Of a stretch of DNA of 64,000 bases, positions 7,694 to 14,960 are shown one piece after another. The stretch comes from Bacillus_BA songklensis (lineage in GTDB: Bacteria > Bacillota > Bacilli > Bacillales > Bacillaceae_H): positions 62,001-126,000 of the forward strand of contig NZ_JBHRZT010000032.1 of the NCBI RefSeq assembly GCF_042649685.1, in the 5' to 3' direction. The first letter of the stretch is position 1; each line of letters begins with the position of its first letter. The notes below the pieces were generated by a model that did not search any database, had not been told where the DNA came from, and worked only from the letters and a program-made list of their open reading frames with translations. Position numbers and translations under genes: made by a program.

Positions 7694-9151
7694 ATGATGA
7701 CGACAAACGTATTAACCTTATCAGCTTATGAGTTTTACATAAATGGGGAATGGAAAGAAAGCCAGTCAGGGCAGACCATTGATATCAAGTCGCCATATCT
7801 TTATGAGGTAATCGGAAGAGTACAAGCGATTACGAAAGAAGAAGTGGATGAAGCGATTTACTTTGCACGCGAAGCACAAAAAGATTGGGCAGAGACTTCC
7901 TTGCAAGATCGTGCAAAATATTTATATAAATGGGCGGATGAATTAATCGATATGCAAGACGAGCTTGCTGAAATCATTATGAAAGAAGTCGGCAAAAGTT
8001 ATAAAGATGCAAAAAATGAAGTGGCACGCACAGCAGACTTTATTCGTTACACGATTGAAGAAGCGCTTCATATGCATGGCGAAAGCATGAGGGGCGACAG
8101 CTTTCCGGGCGGCTCTCAATCAAAAATTGCCATCATTCAGCGTGTGCCGCTCGGTGTAGTGTTGGCCATCCCTCCATTTAACTACCCTGTAAACCTGGCG
8201 GCAGCCAAAGTAGCGCCGGCATTAATGGCGGGAAATGCCGTCATCTTCAAACCTGCCACGCAAGGCGCTATTAGTGGTACGAAAATGGTAGAAGCCCTTC
8301 ATAGAGCGGAATTGCCAAAAGGTCTTGTAAACCTTGTAACAGGACGGGGTTCTGTCATTGGCGATTATTTAGTAGAGCACAAAGGAATTGACATGATTTC
8401 CTTTACAGGCGGTACAAATACAGGGCTTCACTTAGCGAAAAAAGCAACAATGGTTCCGCTTGTCCTTGAGCTTGGCGGAAAAGACCCTGGCATTGTGCGA
8501 GAAGACGCCGATTTGTACGAAGCGGCAAAACATATCATCAGCGGTGCATTCTCCTATTCCGGCCAACGCTGTACGGCTATCAAGCGTGTATTGGTGCATG
8601 AAAAGGTAGCAGACGAACTTGTCGGAATTTTAAAAGAAGAAGTGGAAAAATTGTCTGTTGGTTCCCCTGAAAACGGCAATACGGTCGTTCCTTTAATTGA
8701 TGAGCAATCCGCTGATTTTGTTCAAATTTTGATTGCGGATGCGATTGGAAAAGGCGCTGCAGTTATAACAGGAAACAAGCGTGAACATAATTTAATTTAT
8801 CCAACTCTTCTTGATTACGTGACAGAGGAAATGCGCGTAGCCTGGGAAGAACCGTTTGGACCTGTATTGCCGATTATTCGTGTGTCATCTGATGAAGAAG
8901 CGATCAAAATCGCGAATGAATCTGAATTTGGCTTACAAGCAAGTATTTTTACAAAGGATATCAACAAGGCCTTTGTGATGGCTGACAAAATTGAAACGGG
9001 TTCTGTCCAAATCAATGGACGTACAGAACGCGGCCCAGATCATTTTCCATTTATCGGCGTAAAGGGATCCGGTATGGGGGCGCAAGGAATCCGCAAGAGC
9101 CTCGAATCGATGACGCGTGAAAAAGTAACGGTGTTAAACATCGGAGAATAA
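7694..9151 (+). CDS. gapN: NADP-dependent non-phosphorylating glyceraldehyde-3-phosphate dehydrogenase
   Basis: A 485-residue aldehyde dehydrogenase of the GapN type. It oxidises glyceraldehyde 3-phosphate directly to 3-phosphoglycerate, yielding NADPH and bypassing Pgk and its ATP. Visible are Asn163 (PPFNYP), Glu259 (LELGGKDPG) and the nucleophile Cys293 (SGQRCTAIKRVLV). The C-terminal GRTERGPDHFPF and KGSGMGAQGI blocks are typical of GapN rather than generic aldehyde dehydrogenases. AAAGGAGGATG precedes two consecutive ATGs. The leader carries a cre, a promoter and a double CggR operator, linking expression to sugar supply. It is monocistronic, with an IS605-end-like repeat directly downstream instead of a standard terminator. 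Confidence 0.93.
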   Translation: MMTTNVLTLSAYEFYINGEWKESQSGQTIDIKSPYLYEVIGRVQAITKEEVDEAIYFAREAQKDWAETSLQDRAKYLYKWADELIDMQDELAEIIMKEVGKSYKDAKNEVARTADFIRYTIEEALHMHGESMRGDSFPGGSQSKIAIIQRVPLGVVLAIPPFNYPVNLAAAKVAPALMAGNAVIFKPATQGAISGTKMVEALHRAELPKGLVNLVTGRGSVIGDYLVEHKGIDMISFTGGTNTGLHLAKKATMVPLVLELGGKDPGIVREDADLYEAAKHIISGAFSYSGQRCTAIKRVLVHEKVADELVGILKEEVEKLSVGSPENGNTVVPLIDEQSADFVQILIADAIGKGAAVITGNKREHNLIYPTLLDYVTEEMRVAWEEPFGPVLPIIRVSSDEEAIKIANESEFGLQASIFTKDINKAFVMADKIETGSVQINGRTERGPDHFPFIGVKGSGMGAQGIRKSLESMTREKVTVLNIGE

Positions 9152-9162
9152 TACAAAAAGCG

Positions 9163-9280
9163 AGGCCCTAGGAGCTGGCTCGTGCAAGCCAGATTAAGGC
9201 AGTGATCCCACACTTAAGCTTCACCGATTACACAAAGTTTGGAAGTGGGGCTCTTACTGCCCGTTAATGCGGGATAAAAG
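9163..9280 (+). repeat. Structured repeat resembling an IS200/IS605 right end (copy 1)
   Basis: Three successive hairpins: GGCT-CGTGCA-AGCC, CCCACACTT (9207-9215) with AAGTGGG (9243-9249), and CCCG-TTAATG-CGGG (9260-9273). The last 36 bases recur at 17550 with 34 identities. Layout and sequence resemble the 3' end (omega-RNA region) of TnpB-bearing IS605-family elements, but no tnpA or tnpB is present. Origin is inferred from memory of such ends, not from a search. Confidence 0.5.
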
Positions 9281-9400
9281 AAAAACTTCAAGATAATTGC
9301 AATTCATCTCCAAACATTGGACATGGGCGTTTTTTGCTCATGTTCAATGATTTATGTGAATTTACATAGAAAAAGGTGGATAAATTTTTTTGAAAGTGAA

Positions 9401-9429
9401 TTGACCAATAAACCGCTTTCATATATAAT
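9401..9429 (+). promoter_or_regulatory. SigA-type promoter of the LacI regulator gene
   Basis: TTGACC, a 17-base spacer and TATAAT. The spacer contains a weak reverse-strand cre-like stretch (TGAAAGCGGTTTAT), which matches the consensus incompletely. Confidence 0.7.
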
Positions 9430-9443
9430 GAACTCAAATCAAG

Positions 9444-9455
9444 TTAACCGTTTAA
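9444..9455 (+). promoter_or_regulatory. Operator of the LacI regulator at its own promoter
   Basis: TTAACCGTTTAA lies just downstream of the predicted transcription start. It differs by one base from the perfect palindrome TTAACCGGTTAA in the promoter of the adjacent operon, suggesting autorepression. Confidence 0.65.
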
Positions 9456-9466
9456 CCGGAGGAACC

Positions 9467-10498
9467 ATGAAACAAAAAGTAACGATCCGAGATGTGGCAA
9501 AATATGCAGGGGTATCTCCTGCAACCGTTTCATATGTTATCAATGATGTAAAAAAAGTATCAGATGAAACAAAGGATCGGGTCTCACAGGCCATTAAAGA
9601 CCTGAATTATCAACCCGATTTTACGGCAATCAGCCTTTCGAAAAAAAAATCGAACATGCTAGGTGTCATGATTCCTTTAGTCGGCGATTCGCTTGCTCCC
9701 ATTTTTAAAGAAAATCATTACTACAGTGAATTGATTAGCGGAATCGAATATGTGTCGCGAAAAAATGGGTATGATTTTCTCATTTCAGGTATCGGGAAGC
9801 CGGAGGACTGCAAAAATTGGGTCATGAAGCGCAACTTGGATGGACTTATTTTTTTAAATTCTTTTCCCGAACATTTATATGAAGAAATGAAAACGCTATC
9901 CACCCCCCTTGTGTTAATCGATACATATGAAGGGTACGAAGATTTTTATTCTCATATCCGAATTGATGATGAATTAGGAGGATATCTTGCCGCCAAGCAT
10001 CTAATTGAATTGGGCCATACATCCATTGGATTTATTGCTCCAAGAATGAAAGGCGAGATTGACCAGAAACGTTTCCGGGGCTTTCAAAGGGCCATGCAGG
10101 AAGCCAATTTGTCAATAAATGAAGAGCTGATCTTTGAGAGTAAAAATGGTTCGTTCGAAAGCGGATATTGTATAGGAACAAAGATAGCAGAAATCAATAC
10201 TGAGATGACCGCTATTTTTGCTACGGCTGATATTTTAGCAATGGGCATCATTAAGGCCCTGAATGAAAATGGAAAACAAGTGCCCAATGATTATTCGATT
10301 GTCGGGTTTGATGATTTGATGATTAGCAGATATGCTTCACCAAGTTTAACGACGATTAGGCAAGATGTTGTTAATAAGGGCGTCGTGTCGGCCCAGATGC
10401 TCATTGATGCAATTGAATTGAAAGAAACTGACCCGACAGCGATGACTCTCCCGGTTGAATTAGTAGTGAGGGAGTCAACGGCAAGGCTTTCTCTGTAA
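9467..10498 (+). CDS. LacI/GalR-family transcriptional regulator
   Basis: A 343-residue regulator. Residues 5-25 hold the LacI helix-turn-helix (TIRDVAKYAGVSPATVSYVI); a hinge follows at about 48-60 (NYQPDFTAISLSKKKS); the rest is a periplasmic-binding-protein-like effector domain ending in the usual IRQDV and REST blocks. The frame is open upstream to 9317, but I chose ATG 9467 because GGAGGAACC precedes it and the family motif starts at its fourth residue. It immediately precedes the ThuA/Gfo/TIM-barrel operon and has matching operators at both promoters, so it is probably the local sugar-responsive repressor. Confidence 0.92.
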   Translation: MKQKVTIRDVAKYAGVSPATVSYVINDVKKVSDETKDRVSQAIKDLNYQPDFTAISLSKKKSNMLGVMIPLVGDSLAPIFKENHYYSELISGIEYVSRKNGYDFLISGIGKPEDCKNWVMKRNLDGLIFLNSFPEHLYEEMKTLSTPLVLIDTYEGYEDFYSHIRIDDELGGYLAAKHLIELGHTSIGFIAPRMKGEIDQKRFRGFQRAMQEANLSINEELIFESKNGSFESGYCIGTKIAEINTEMTAIFATADILAMGIIKALNENGKQVPNDYSIVGFDDLMISRYASPSLTTIRQDVVNKGVVSAQMLIDAIELKETDPTAMTLPVELVVRESTARLSL

Positions 10499-10520
10499 GC
10501 TTTGTGATAGAAGGGATGAA

Positions 10521-10564
10521 AAAAGGCTCCTGTAATGACCGTTTTCCATAATGAAGGAGCCCTC
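10521..10564. terminator. Weak hairpin after the LacI gene
   Basis: GGCTCCT pairs with AGGAGCC around a 22-base loop. The A run lies on the left, so it would work better as a - strand terminator; on the + strand no T run follows. Confidence 0.35.
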
Positions 10565-10618
10565 ATCCTTAAGGGGGTGAACGGCGGTAAAGATTGATGG
10601 CGATGCACCTTTATCATG

Positions 10619-10646
10619 TTGAGCTGCGAAGTTAACCGGTTAAAAT
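10619..10646 (+). promoter_or_regulatory. Promoter with embedded LacI-type operator for the ThuA operon
   Basis: TTGAGC, a 16-base spacer and TAAAAT form a plausible promoter. The perfect 12-base palindrome TTAACCGGTTAA (10632-10643) covers the spacer end and the first bases of the -10 box, so a bound LacI protein would exclude polymerase. The leader to the first gene would be about 110 bases. Confidence 0.65.
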
Positions 10647-10763
10647 TACATAAACTCATTTTTCATGTCACCTGCTTTTTTGTGGAGTCAACCACTTCAA
10701 TTAATAATATATTATATAGAATTATCATTATAAATAAATTATTAAGAAAGCCAGGTGTTAAAC

Positions 10764-11426
10764 GTGATAAAGGTAACAGTATGGAATGAAAATCGTCATG
10801 AGCAACATGATCCGGTTGTAAAGGAAATTTATCCGGAGGGCATTCATGGCACGATTGCGGGATTTTTGAAAAAAGAAGGGTTCGAAGTAAGAACGGCAAC
10901 GCTTGATGAGCCGAAACACGGTTTAACAGACGATGTATTAAACAATACAGACGTATTGATTTGGTGGGGGCATATTGCACAAGGTAAAGTGAAAGATAGA
11001 ATCGTCAAAAAAGTGCAGCAGCGTGTTCATGACGGAATGGGGCTTATCGTTCTTCATTCAGCTCAATTCTCAAAAATCTTTAGATGGTTAATGGGAACGA
11101 GCTGTGACATGAAGTGGCGTGAAGAGGGTGAAAAAGAACGTCTTTGGGTCGTATCCCCAAGCCATCCGATCACTGAAGGAATCGGTGAGTACATCGAGCT
11201 GGAAAAAGAAGAAATGTACGGGGAGTATTTTGATATCCCTACGCCGGATGAGGTGATCTTTATAAGCTGGTTTGAAGGCGGAGAAGTATTCCGAAGCGGT
11301 TGCACATTTAAGCACGGTAACGGAAAAGTGTTTTATTTCCGACCGGGCCATGAAACATTCCCGACATACCACAATAATGACATTCAGCGTGTCATCATCA
11401 ACGGCGTCAAATGGGCGACCGGTTGA
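10764..11426 (+). CDS. ThuA-like (trehalose utilisation) domain protein
   Basis: About 220 residues with the ThuA fold, a class I glutamine-amidotransferase-like flavodoxin fold. Visible are the WNENRHEQHDPVVKEIYPEG start block, DVLIWWGHIAQGKV, GLIVLHSAQFSK and the closing FYFRPGHETFPTYHN. ThuA proteins take part in alternative disaccharide and polyol catabolism beside dehydrogenases; their own reaction is not established. GTG 10764 is preferred to the in-frame GTG at 10755 because AGGTG then lies at normal spacing. First gene of the operon under the LacI-type operator. Confidence 0.85.
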   Translation: MIKVTVWNENRHEQHDPVVKEIYPEGIHGTIAGFLKKEGFEVRTATLDEPKHGLTDDVLNNTDVLIWWGHIAQGKVKDRIVKKVQQRVHDGMGLIVLHSAQFSKIFRWLMGTSCDMKWREEGEKERLWVVSPSHPITEGIGEYIELEKEEMYGEYFDIPTPDEVIFISWFEGGEVFRSGCTFKHGNGKVFYFRPGHETFPTYHNNDIQRVIINGVKWATG

Positions 11427-11512
11427 CCGCAAACGCCCGGTATACGGAAATGCAAAGCTGTTAGCAAACATTTCACCAAAAACAAACTAATCAAACATAG
11501 GAGAAAGAAATC

Positions 11513-12538
11513 ATGAAAAAATTAAAAGTTGGAGTAATCGGATGCGGCAGCATCGCTCAGCATCGCCATCTACCGGAGTATGCATTCAATAAAGACGTGG
11601 AGCTTGCAGCTGTTTGTGATATCAATGAAGAACGTGCCAAACAAGTAGCCGAAAAGTATGGGGTCAAAGCGTATACAAGTTACAAAGAGCTATTGCAAAG
11701 CGGCGAAGTCGATGTGGTAAGCGTTTGTACACCAAACTATCTGCATGCTCCGATCTCAATTGCGGCGTTAAACGCTGGTGTTCACGCATTATGCGAAAAG
11801 CCGATGGCGACATCCAAAGAAGAAGCGGAAGCGATGATTGAAGCGGCTGAAAAGAGCGGCAAAAAATTAATGATTGCCCATAACCAGCGTTTCGTTAAAT
11901 CGCATCAAAAAGCGCGTCAGATGATCGAAAGCGGTGAAATCGGCAAGATTTACAGTTTCCGTACAGCATTTGGACATCCTGGACCAGAGGCTTGGAGTGT
12001 AGACGGAAAAGAAAGCTGGTTCTTCAAAAAAGAACAGGCGTTCATTGGCGCAATGGGTGACTTGGGGGTTCACAAAACAGACTTGCTTCGTTACGTGCTT
12101 GGAGAAGAAATCGTGGAAGTCGGCGCATTTGTGGAAACGAGCGCAAAAGATTTTGCCGATGTGGACGATCATGCCGTTTGTGTACTGAAAACGGAAAGCG
12201 GCATCATAGGAACGCTTGCCGCAAGCTGGGCTTACGTTGGAAAAGAAGATAACTCTACCATCATTTACGGAGAAAAAGCAATTCTTCGTTTAGAAGATGA
12301 TCCGAACTATTCACTAGTCATTCAATATGCAAATGGCGAAGTGGTTAATTATCAGCTTGGCAAAATTCAATCCAATGAAGAAGGCGGCCAGCAAAATTCT
12401 CATGTGATTGAACAGTTTGTGGATTGTGTGCTAAACGATAAAGAGCCCCCAATCAGCGGCGAAGAGGGCATGAAATCATTAGCAGTCATTTTGGCAGCTT
12501 TAAAATCGAACGATACAAAACAAATCACACGTGTTTAA
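11513..12538 (+). CDS. Gfo/Idh/MocA-family NAD(P)-dependent oxidoreductase (1)
   Basis: 341 residues. The Rossmann signature GVIGCGSIAQHRHLPEY occupies residues 7-23; the family CEKPMA motif lies near residue 95 and supplies the catalytic lysine region; the C-terminal half is the substrate-binding alpha/beta domain, with the HxxD-type GVHKTDLLRYVLG helix. Members oxidise or reduce sugars and polyols, often inositol- or glucoside-like. AGGAGAAAG precedes the ATG. Second gene of the ThuA operon, followed after 12 bases by a paralogue, so the pair may catalyse successive oxidation and reduction steps on one sugar. Confidence 0.9.
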   Translation: MKKLKVGVIGCGSIAQHRHLPEYAFNKDVELAAVCDINEERAKQVAEKYGVKAYTSYKELLQSGEVDVVSVCTPNYLHAPISIAALNAGVHALCEKPMATSKEEAEAMIEAAEKSGKKLMIAHNQRFVKSHQKARQMIESGEIGKIYSFRTAFGHPGPEAWSVDGKESWFFKKEQAFIGAMGDLGVHKTDLLRYVLGEEIVEVGAFVETSAKDFADVDDHAVCVLKTESGIIGTLAASWAYVGKEDNSTIIYGEKAILRLEDDPNYSLVIQYANGEVVNYQLGKIQSNEEGGQQNSHVIEQFVDCVLNDKEPPISGEEGMKSLAVILAALKSNDTKQITRV

Positions 12539-12550
12539 GCGGGGTGTCTT

Positions 12551-13597
12551 ATGAGCAAGCTTCGAGTCGGAATTATCGGGGTAGGCGGTATTGCACAAAG
12601 CCGCCATATCCCTGCCTTTTTACAATTGAGTGATAGATGTGAAATCACAGCGGTAAGCGATGTGAATATTGAGCGTGCAAAAGAGGTATCAGAAACATTT
12701 GCGATTCCACACGCGTTTGAAAGCTATCATGACTTGTTAGCGGAAGTGGATGCTGTCTGCATTTGTACGCCAAACAAATTTCATGCAGAAATTTCAATCG
12801 CCGCATTGGAAGCAGGCGTCCATGTTCTTTGTGAAAAGCCAATGGCACTGAGTGCGCTAGAGTGTGAAGCCATGGTTGCCGCTTCTAAAAAAGCGGATAA
12901 AGTGTTAGCCATTGCTTATCACTACCGTTTTATGAAAGAAGCACAGGCTGCAAAGAAGATGATGATGGAAGTCGGGACGCCGCTTGTGGCAAGAGTGGAA
13001 GCATTAAGACGCCGAAAAGTACCGGGATGGGGAGTTTTTACAAATAAAGAACTTCAAGGAGGCGGCAGCTTAATTGATTATGGGTGTCATCTTCTTGATT
13101 TAGCCATCTGGCTAATGGGAAATCCCAAACATGTTGCTGTAAGCGGAAGTACGTATAATTCGTTGAGTAAAGTACCGAGCCAGGTGAACCTATGGGGAGA
13201 TTTCAATCATCAAACGTTTAATGTAGATGATCATGTCACTGCTTACATTAAATTTGAAAACGGCGCTTCACTACTGCTTGAAACATCGTGGGCAGCAAAT
13301 ATTAAAGACGATAAAGAACATGTGAGTATTTCAGGGATTGACGGCGGTTTAAGCGTATTTCCATTCGAGCTTTACACGACTAAAAACGGCATGCTGTTAA
13401 ACAGTGAAGCAGCATGGCTTCCAGGTGAAGACAATCCAGGCCTTCCACAGGCGAAAAACTTTATTGATGCCTGCCTTGGACGGGATGAGCTTGTGGTCAA
13501 ACCCGAAGAAGCGCTTCAGGTATCGAGCATTATCGATGCGATTTATGAAAGCAGCAATCCGGGCAATGGAACAGCCGCCACATTGTTATTGAAATAA
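12551..13597 (+). CDS. Gfo/Idh/MocA-family NAD(P)-dependent oxidoreductase (2)
   Basis: 348 residues, a second Gfo/Idh/MocA enzyme. Rossmann motif GVGGIAQSRHIP near residue 10, CEKPMA near residue 95, and the catalytic-domain GCHLLDLAIWLMGNP helix, with His and Asp in the usual HxxD arrangement. It is clearly a distant paralogue of its upstream neighbour: the same architecture with many substitutions, so not a recent tandem duplication. GGGGTG precedes the ATG. Operon position suggests a second redox step in the same sugar pathway; substrate unknown. Confidence 0.9.
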   Translation: MSKLRVGIIGVGGIAQSRHIPAFLQLSDRCEITAVSDVNIERAKEVSETFAIPHAFESYHDLLAEVDAVCICTPNKFHAEISIAALEAGVHVLCEKPMALSALECEAMVAASKKADKVLAIAYHYRFMKEAQAAKKMMMEVGTPLVARVEALRRRKVPGWGVFTNKELQGGGSLIDYGCHLLDLAIWLMGNPKHVAVSGSTYNSLSKVPSQVNLWGDFNHQTFNVDDHVTAYIKFENGASLLLETSWAANIKDDKEHVSISGIDGGLSVFPFELYTTKNGMLLNSEAAWLPGEDNPGLPQAKNFIDACLGRDELVVKPEEALQVSSIIDAIYESSNPGNGTAATLLLK

Positions 13598-13624
13598 TAT
13601 TTTAATAGAGGGAGAGAATTTGAG

Positions 13625-14593
13625 ATGAAACTAGGTGTATTTACCGTCCTGTTTGCGGACAAATCATTTGACGATATGCTCGATAAAGTGAAAGCAGCGG
13701 GCCTGCATGCCGTTGAAATCGGAACGGGCTGCTATCCGGGAAACAGCCACTGTGACTTGGACGCATTATTGGAAAATGAAGCGCTTCGCAAAGAGTATCT
13801 TCAAAAAGTAGAGGATCGCGAGTTAATTATTAGTGCGTTCAGTTGCCACGGCAATCCGATTTCACCGGAAGAAGCCTTCGCGAAAGAGTCGCACGAAACG
13901 CTCTTAAAAACAATCAAATTAGCTTCCTTAATGAACGTACCGGTTGTGAACTGCTTCTCCGGAACGGCAGGGGACCACGAAGGGGCGAAATATCCAAACT
14001 GGCCTGTTACACCGTGGCCGAACGAATACGGGGACGTGTTAAAATGGCAGTGGGAACAAAAGCTCATTCCATATTGGAAAGAAGTCGGACAATATGCGAA
14101 AGAACATAATGTGAAAATCGGTTTGGAGCTTCATGGCGGCTTCTTGGTACATACACCATACACATTATTGAAATTGCGTGAAGAAACATGTGATGCCATT
14201 GGTGCAAACCTGGACCCAAGTCACTTATGGTGGCAAGGAATTGACCCGGTGGCAGCCATCAAGATTTTGGCGAAAGAAAACGCGATCCATCATTTCCATG
14301 CAAAAGACACCTACATCGATCAGGAAAATGTAAATATGTATGGACTTACTGATATGCAGCCATATGGCGATGTCCAAACGAGAGCCTGGACATTCCGTTC
14401 GGTCGGATGCGGCCATAGTTTAAAAGAATGGTCCGATATGATGAGTGCACTGAGAACATACGGCTACGATTATGTAGTCAGCATCGAGCATGAAGATCCA
14501 ATCATGTCCATTGAAGAAGGATTCATCCGTGCGGTGAAGAACTTGAAGTCTGTGTTGATTGAAGAGTCGCCATTACAAATGTGGTGGGTGTAA
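13625..14593 (+). CDS. Sugar phosphate isomerase/epimerase-like TIM-barrel protein
   Basis: 322 residues of the xylose-isomerase-like (AP endonuclease 2) TIM-barrel family, which isomerises or epimerises keto sugars with a divalent metal. Seen are the GVFTVLFADKSFDDML start, AVEIGTGCYPGNSHCD, the metal-ligand candidates in GLELHGGFLVH and ANLDPSHLWWQG, HHFHAKDTYID, and Glu in VSIEHEDP. RBS GAGGGAGAG. Last gene of the LacI-controlled operon. With ThuA and two Gfo enzymes it makes a compact sugar catabolic set lacking its own transporter. Confidence 0.9.
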   Translation: MKLGVFTVLFADKSFDDMLDKVKAAGLHAVEIGTGCYPGNSHCDLDALLENEALRKEYLQKVEDRELIISAFSCHGNPISPEEAFAKESHETLLKTIKLASLMNVPVVNCFSGTAGDHEGAKYPNWPVTPWPNEYGDVLKWQWEQKLIPYWKEVGQYAKEHNVKIGLELHGGFLVHTPYTLLKLREETCDAIGANLDPSHLWWQGIDPVAAIKILAKENAIHHFHAKDTYIDQENVNMYGLTDMQPYGDVQTRAWTFRSVGCGHSLKEWSDMMSALRTYGYDYVVSIEHEDPIMSIEEGFIRAVKNLKSVLIEESPLQMWWV

Positions 14594-14643
14594 TGTTTGA
14601 AAAGAACATGTAGTATAACAAGGATATTTATGAGGAAACAAAG

Positions 14644-14687
14644 GGGGTGACTCAAAAGGAGAAAAATCGCCCCTTTTGAGTCACCCC
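14644..14687. repeat. Terminator-like repeat hairpin (CTCAAAAG family)
   Basis: An almost perfect 17-base stem, GGGGTGACTCAAAAGG against CCTTTTGAGTCACCCC, with an 8-10 base loop and no T run. The CTCAAAAG/CTTTTGAG core recurs in hairpins at 45117 and, in part, at 58801. It follows the TIM-barrel gene and probably acts as an operon end. Confidence 0.6.
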
Positions 14688-14694
14688 ACGCCAA

Positions 14695-14751
14695 ATGGAC
14701 CGTTATATAAATCCGGTAATACCAAGGGTTTTGATTGACGGTCCATTTTGC
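14695..14751 (+). terminator. Second hairpin after the sugar operon
   Basis: ATGGACCGT pairs with ACGGTCCAT over a long interrupted stem, followed by TTTTGC. At about 14769-14803 a further half of the repeat family (GGGACACCCTCTTTG) is visible. Nothing else is recognisable between 14752 and the terpene-cyclase gene. Confidence 0.5.
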
Positions 14752-14960
14752 ATAAAACATAAAACCCATCATTTTTTTGAACTTATGGGACACCCTCTTT
14801 GTTATTGATGAAATCAGGAGAGGAAAAAGGGGGATAGCACATAAGGCAGATCGTTCTATTTAACACTTTACAGAAACATCACATATACTGTTAACAACGA
14901 TGTCAAATTTAAACGTCACCTTATAAGACAAGTGAAAATTTGCAAGAGGAGAGGAATGGT

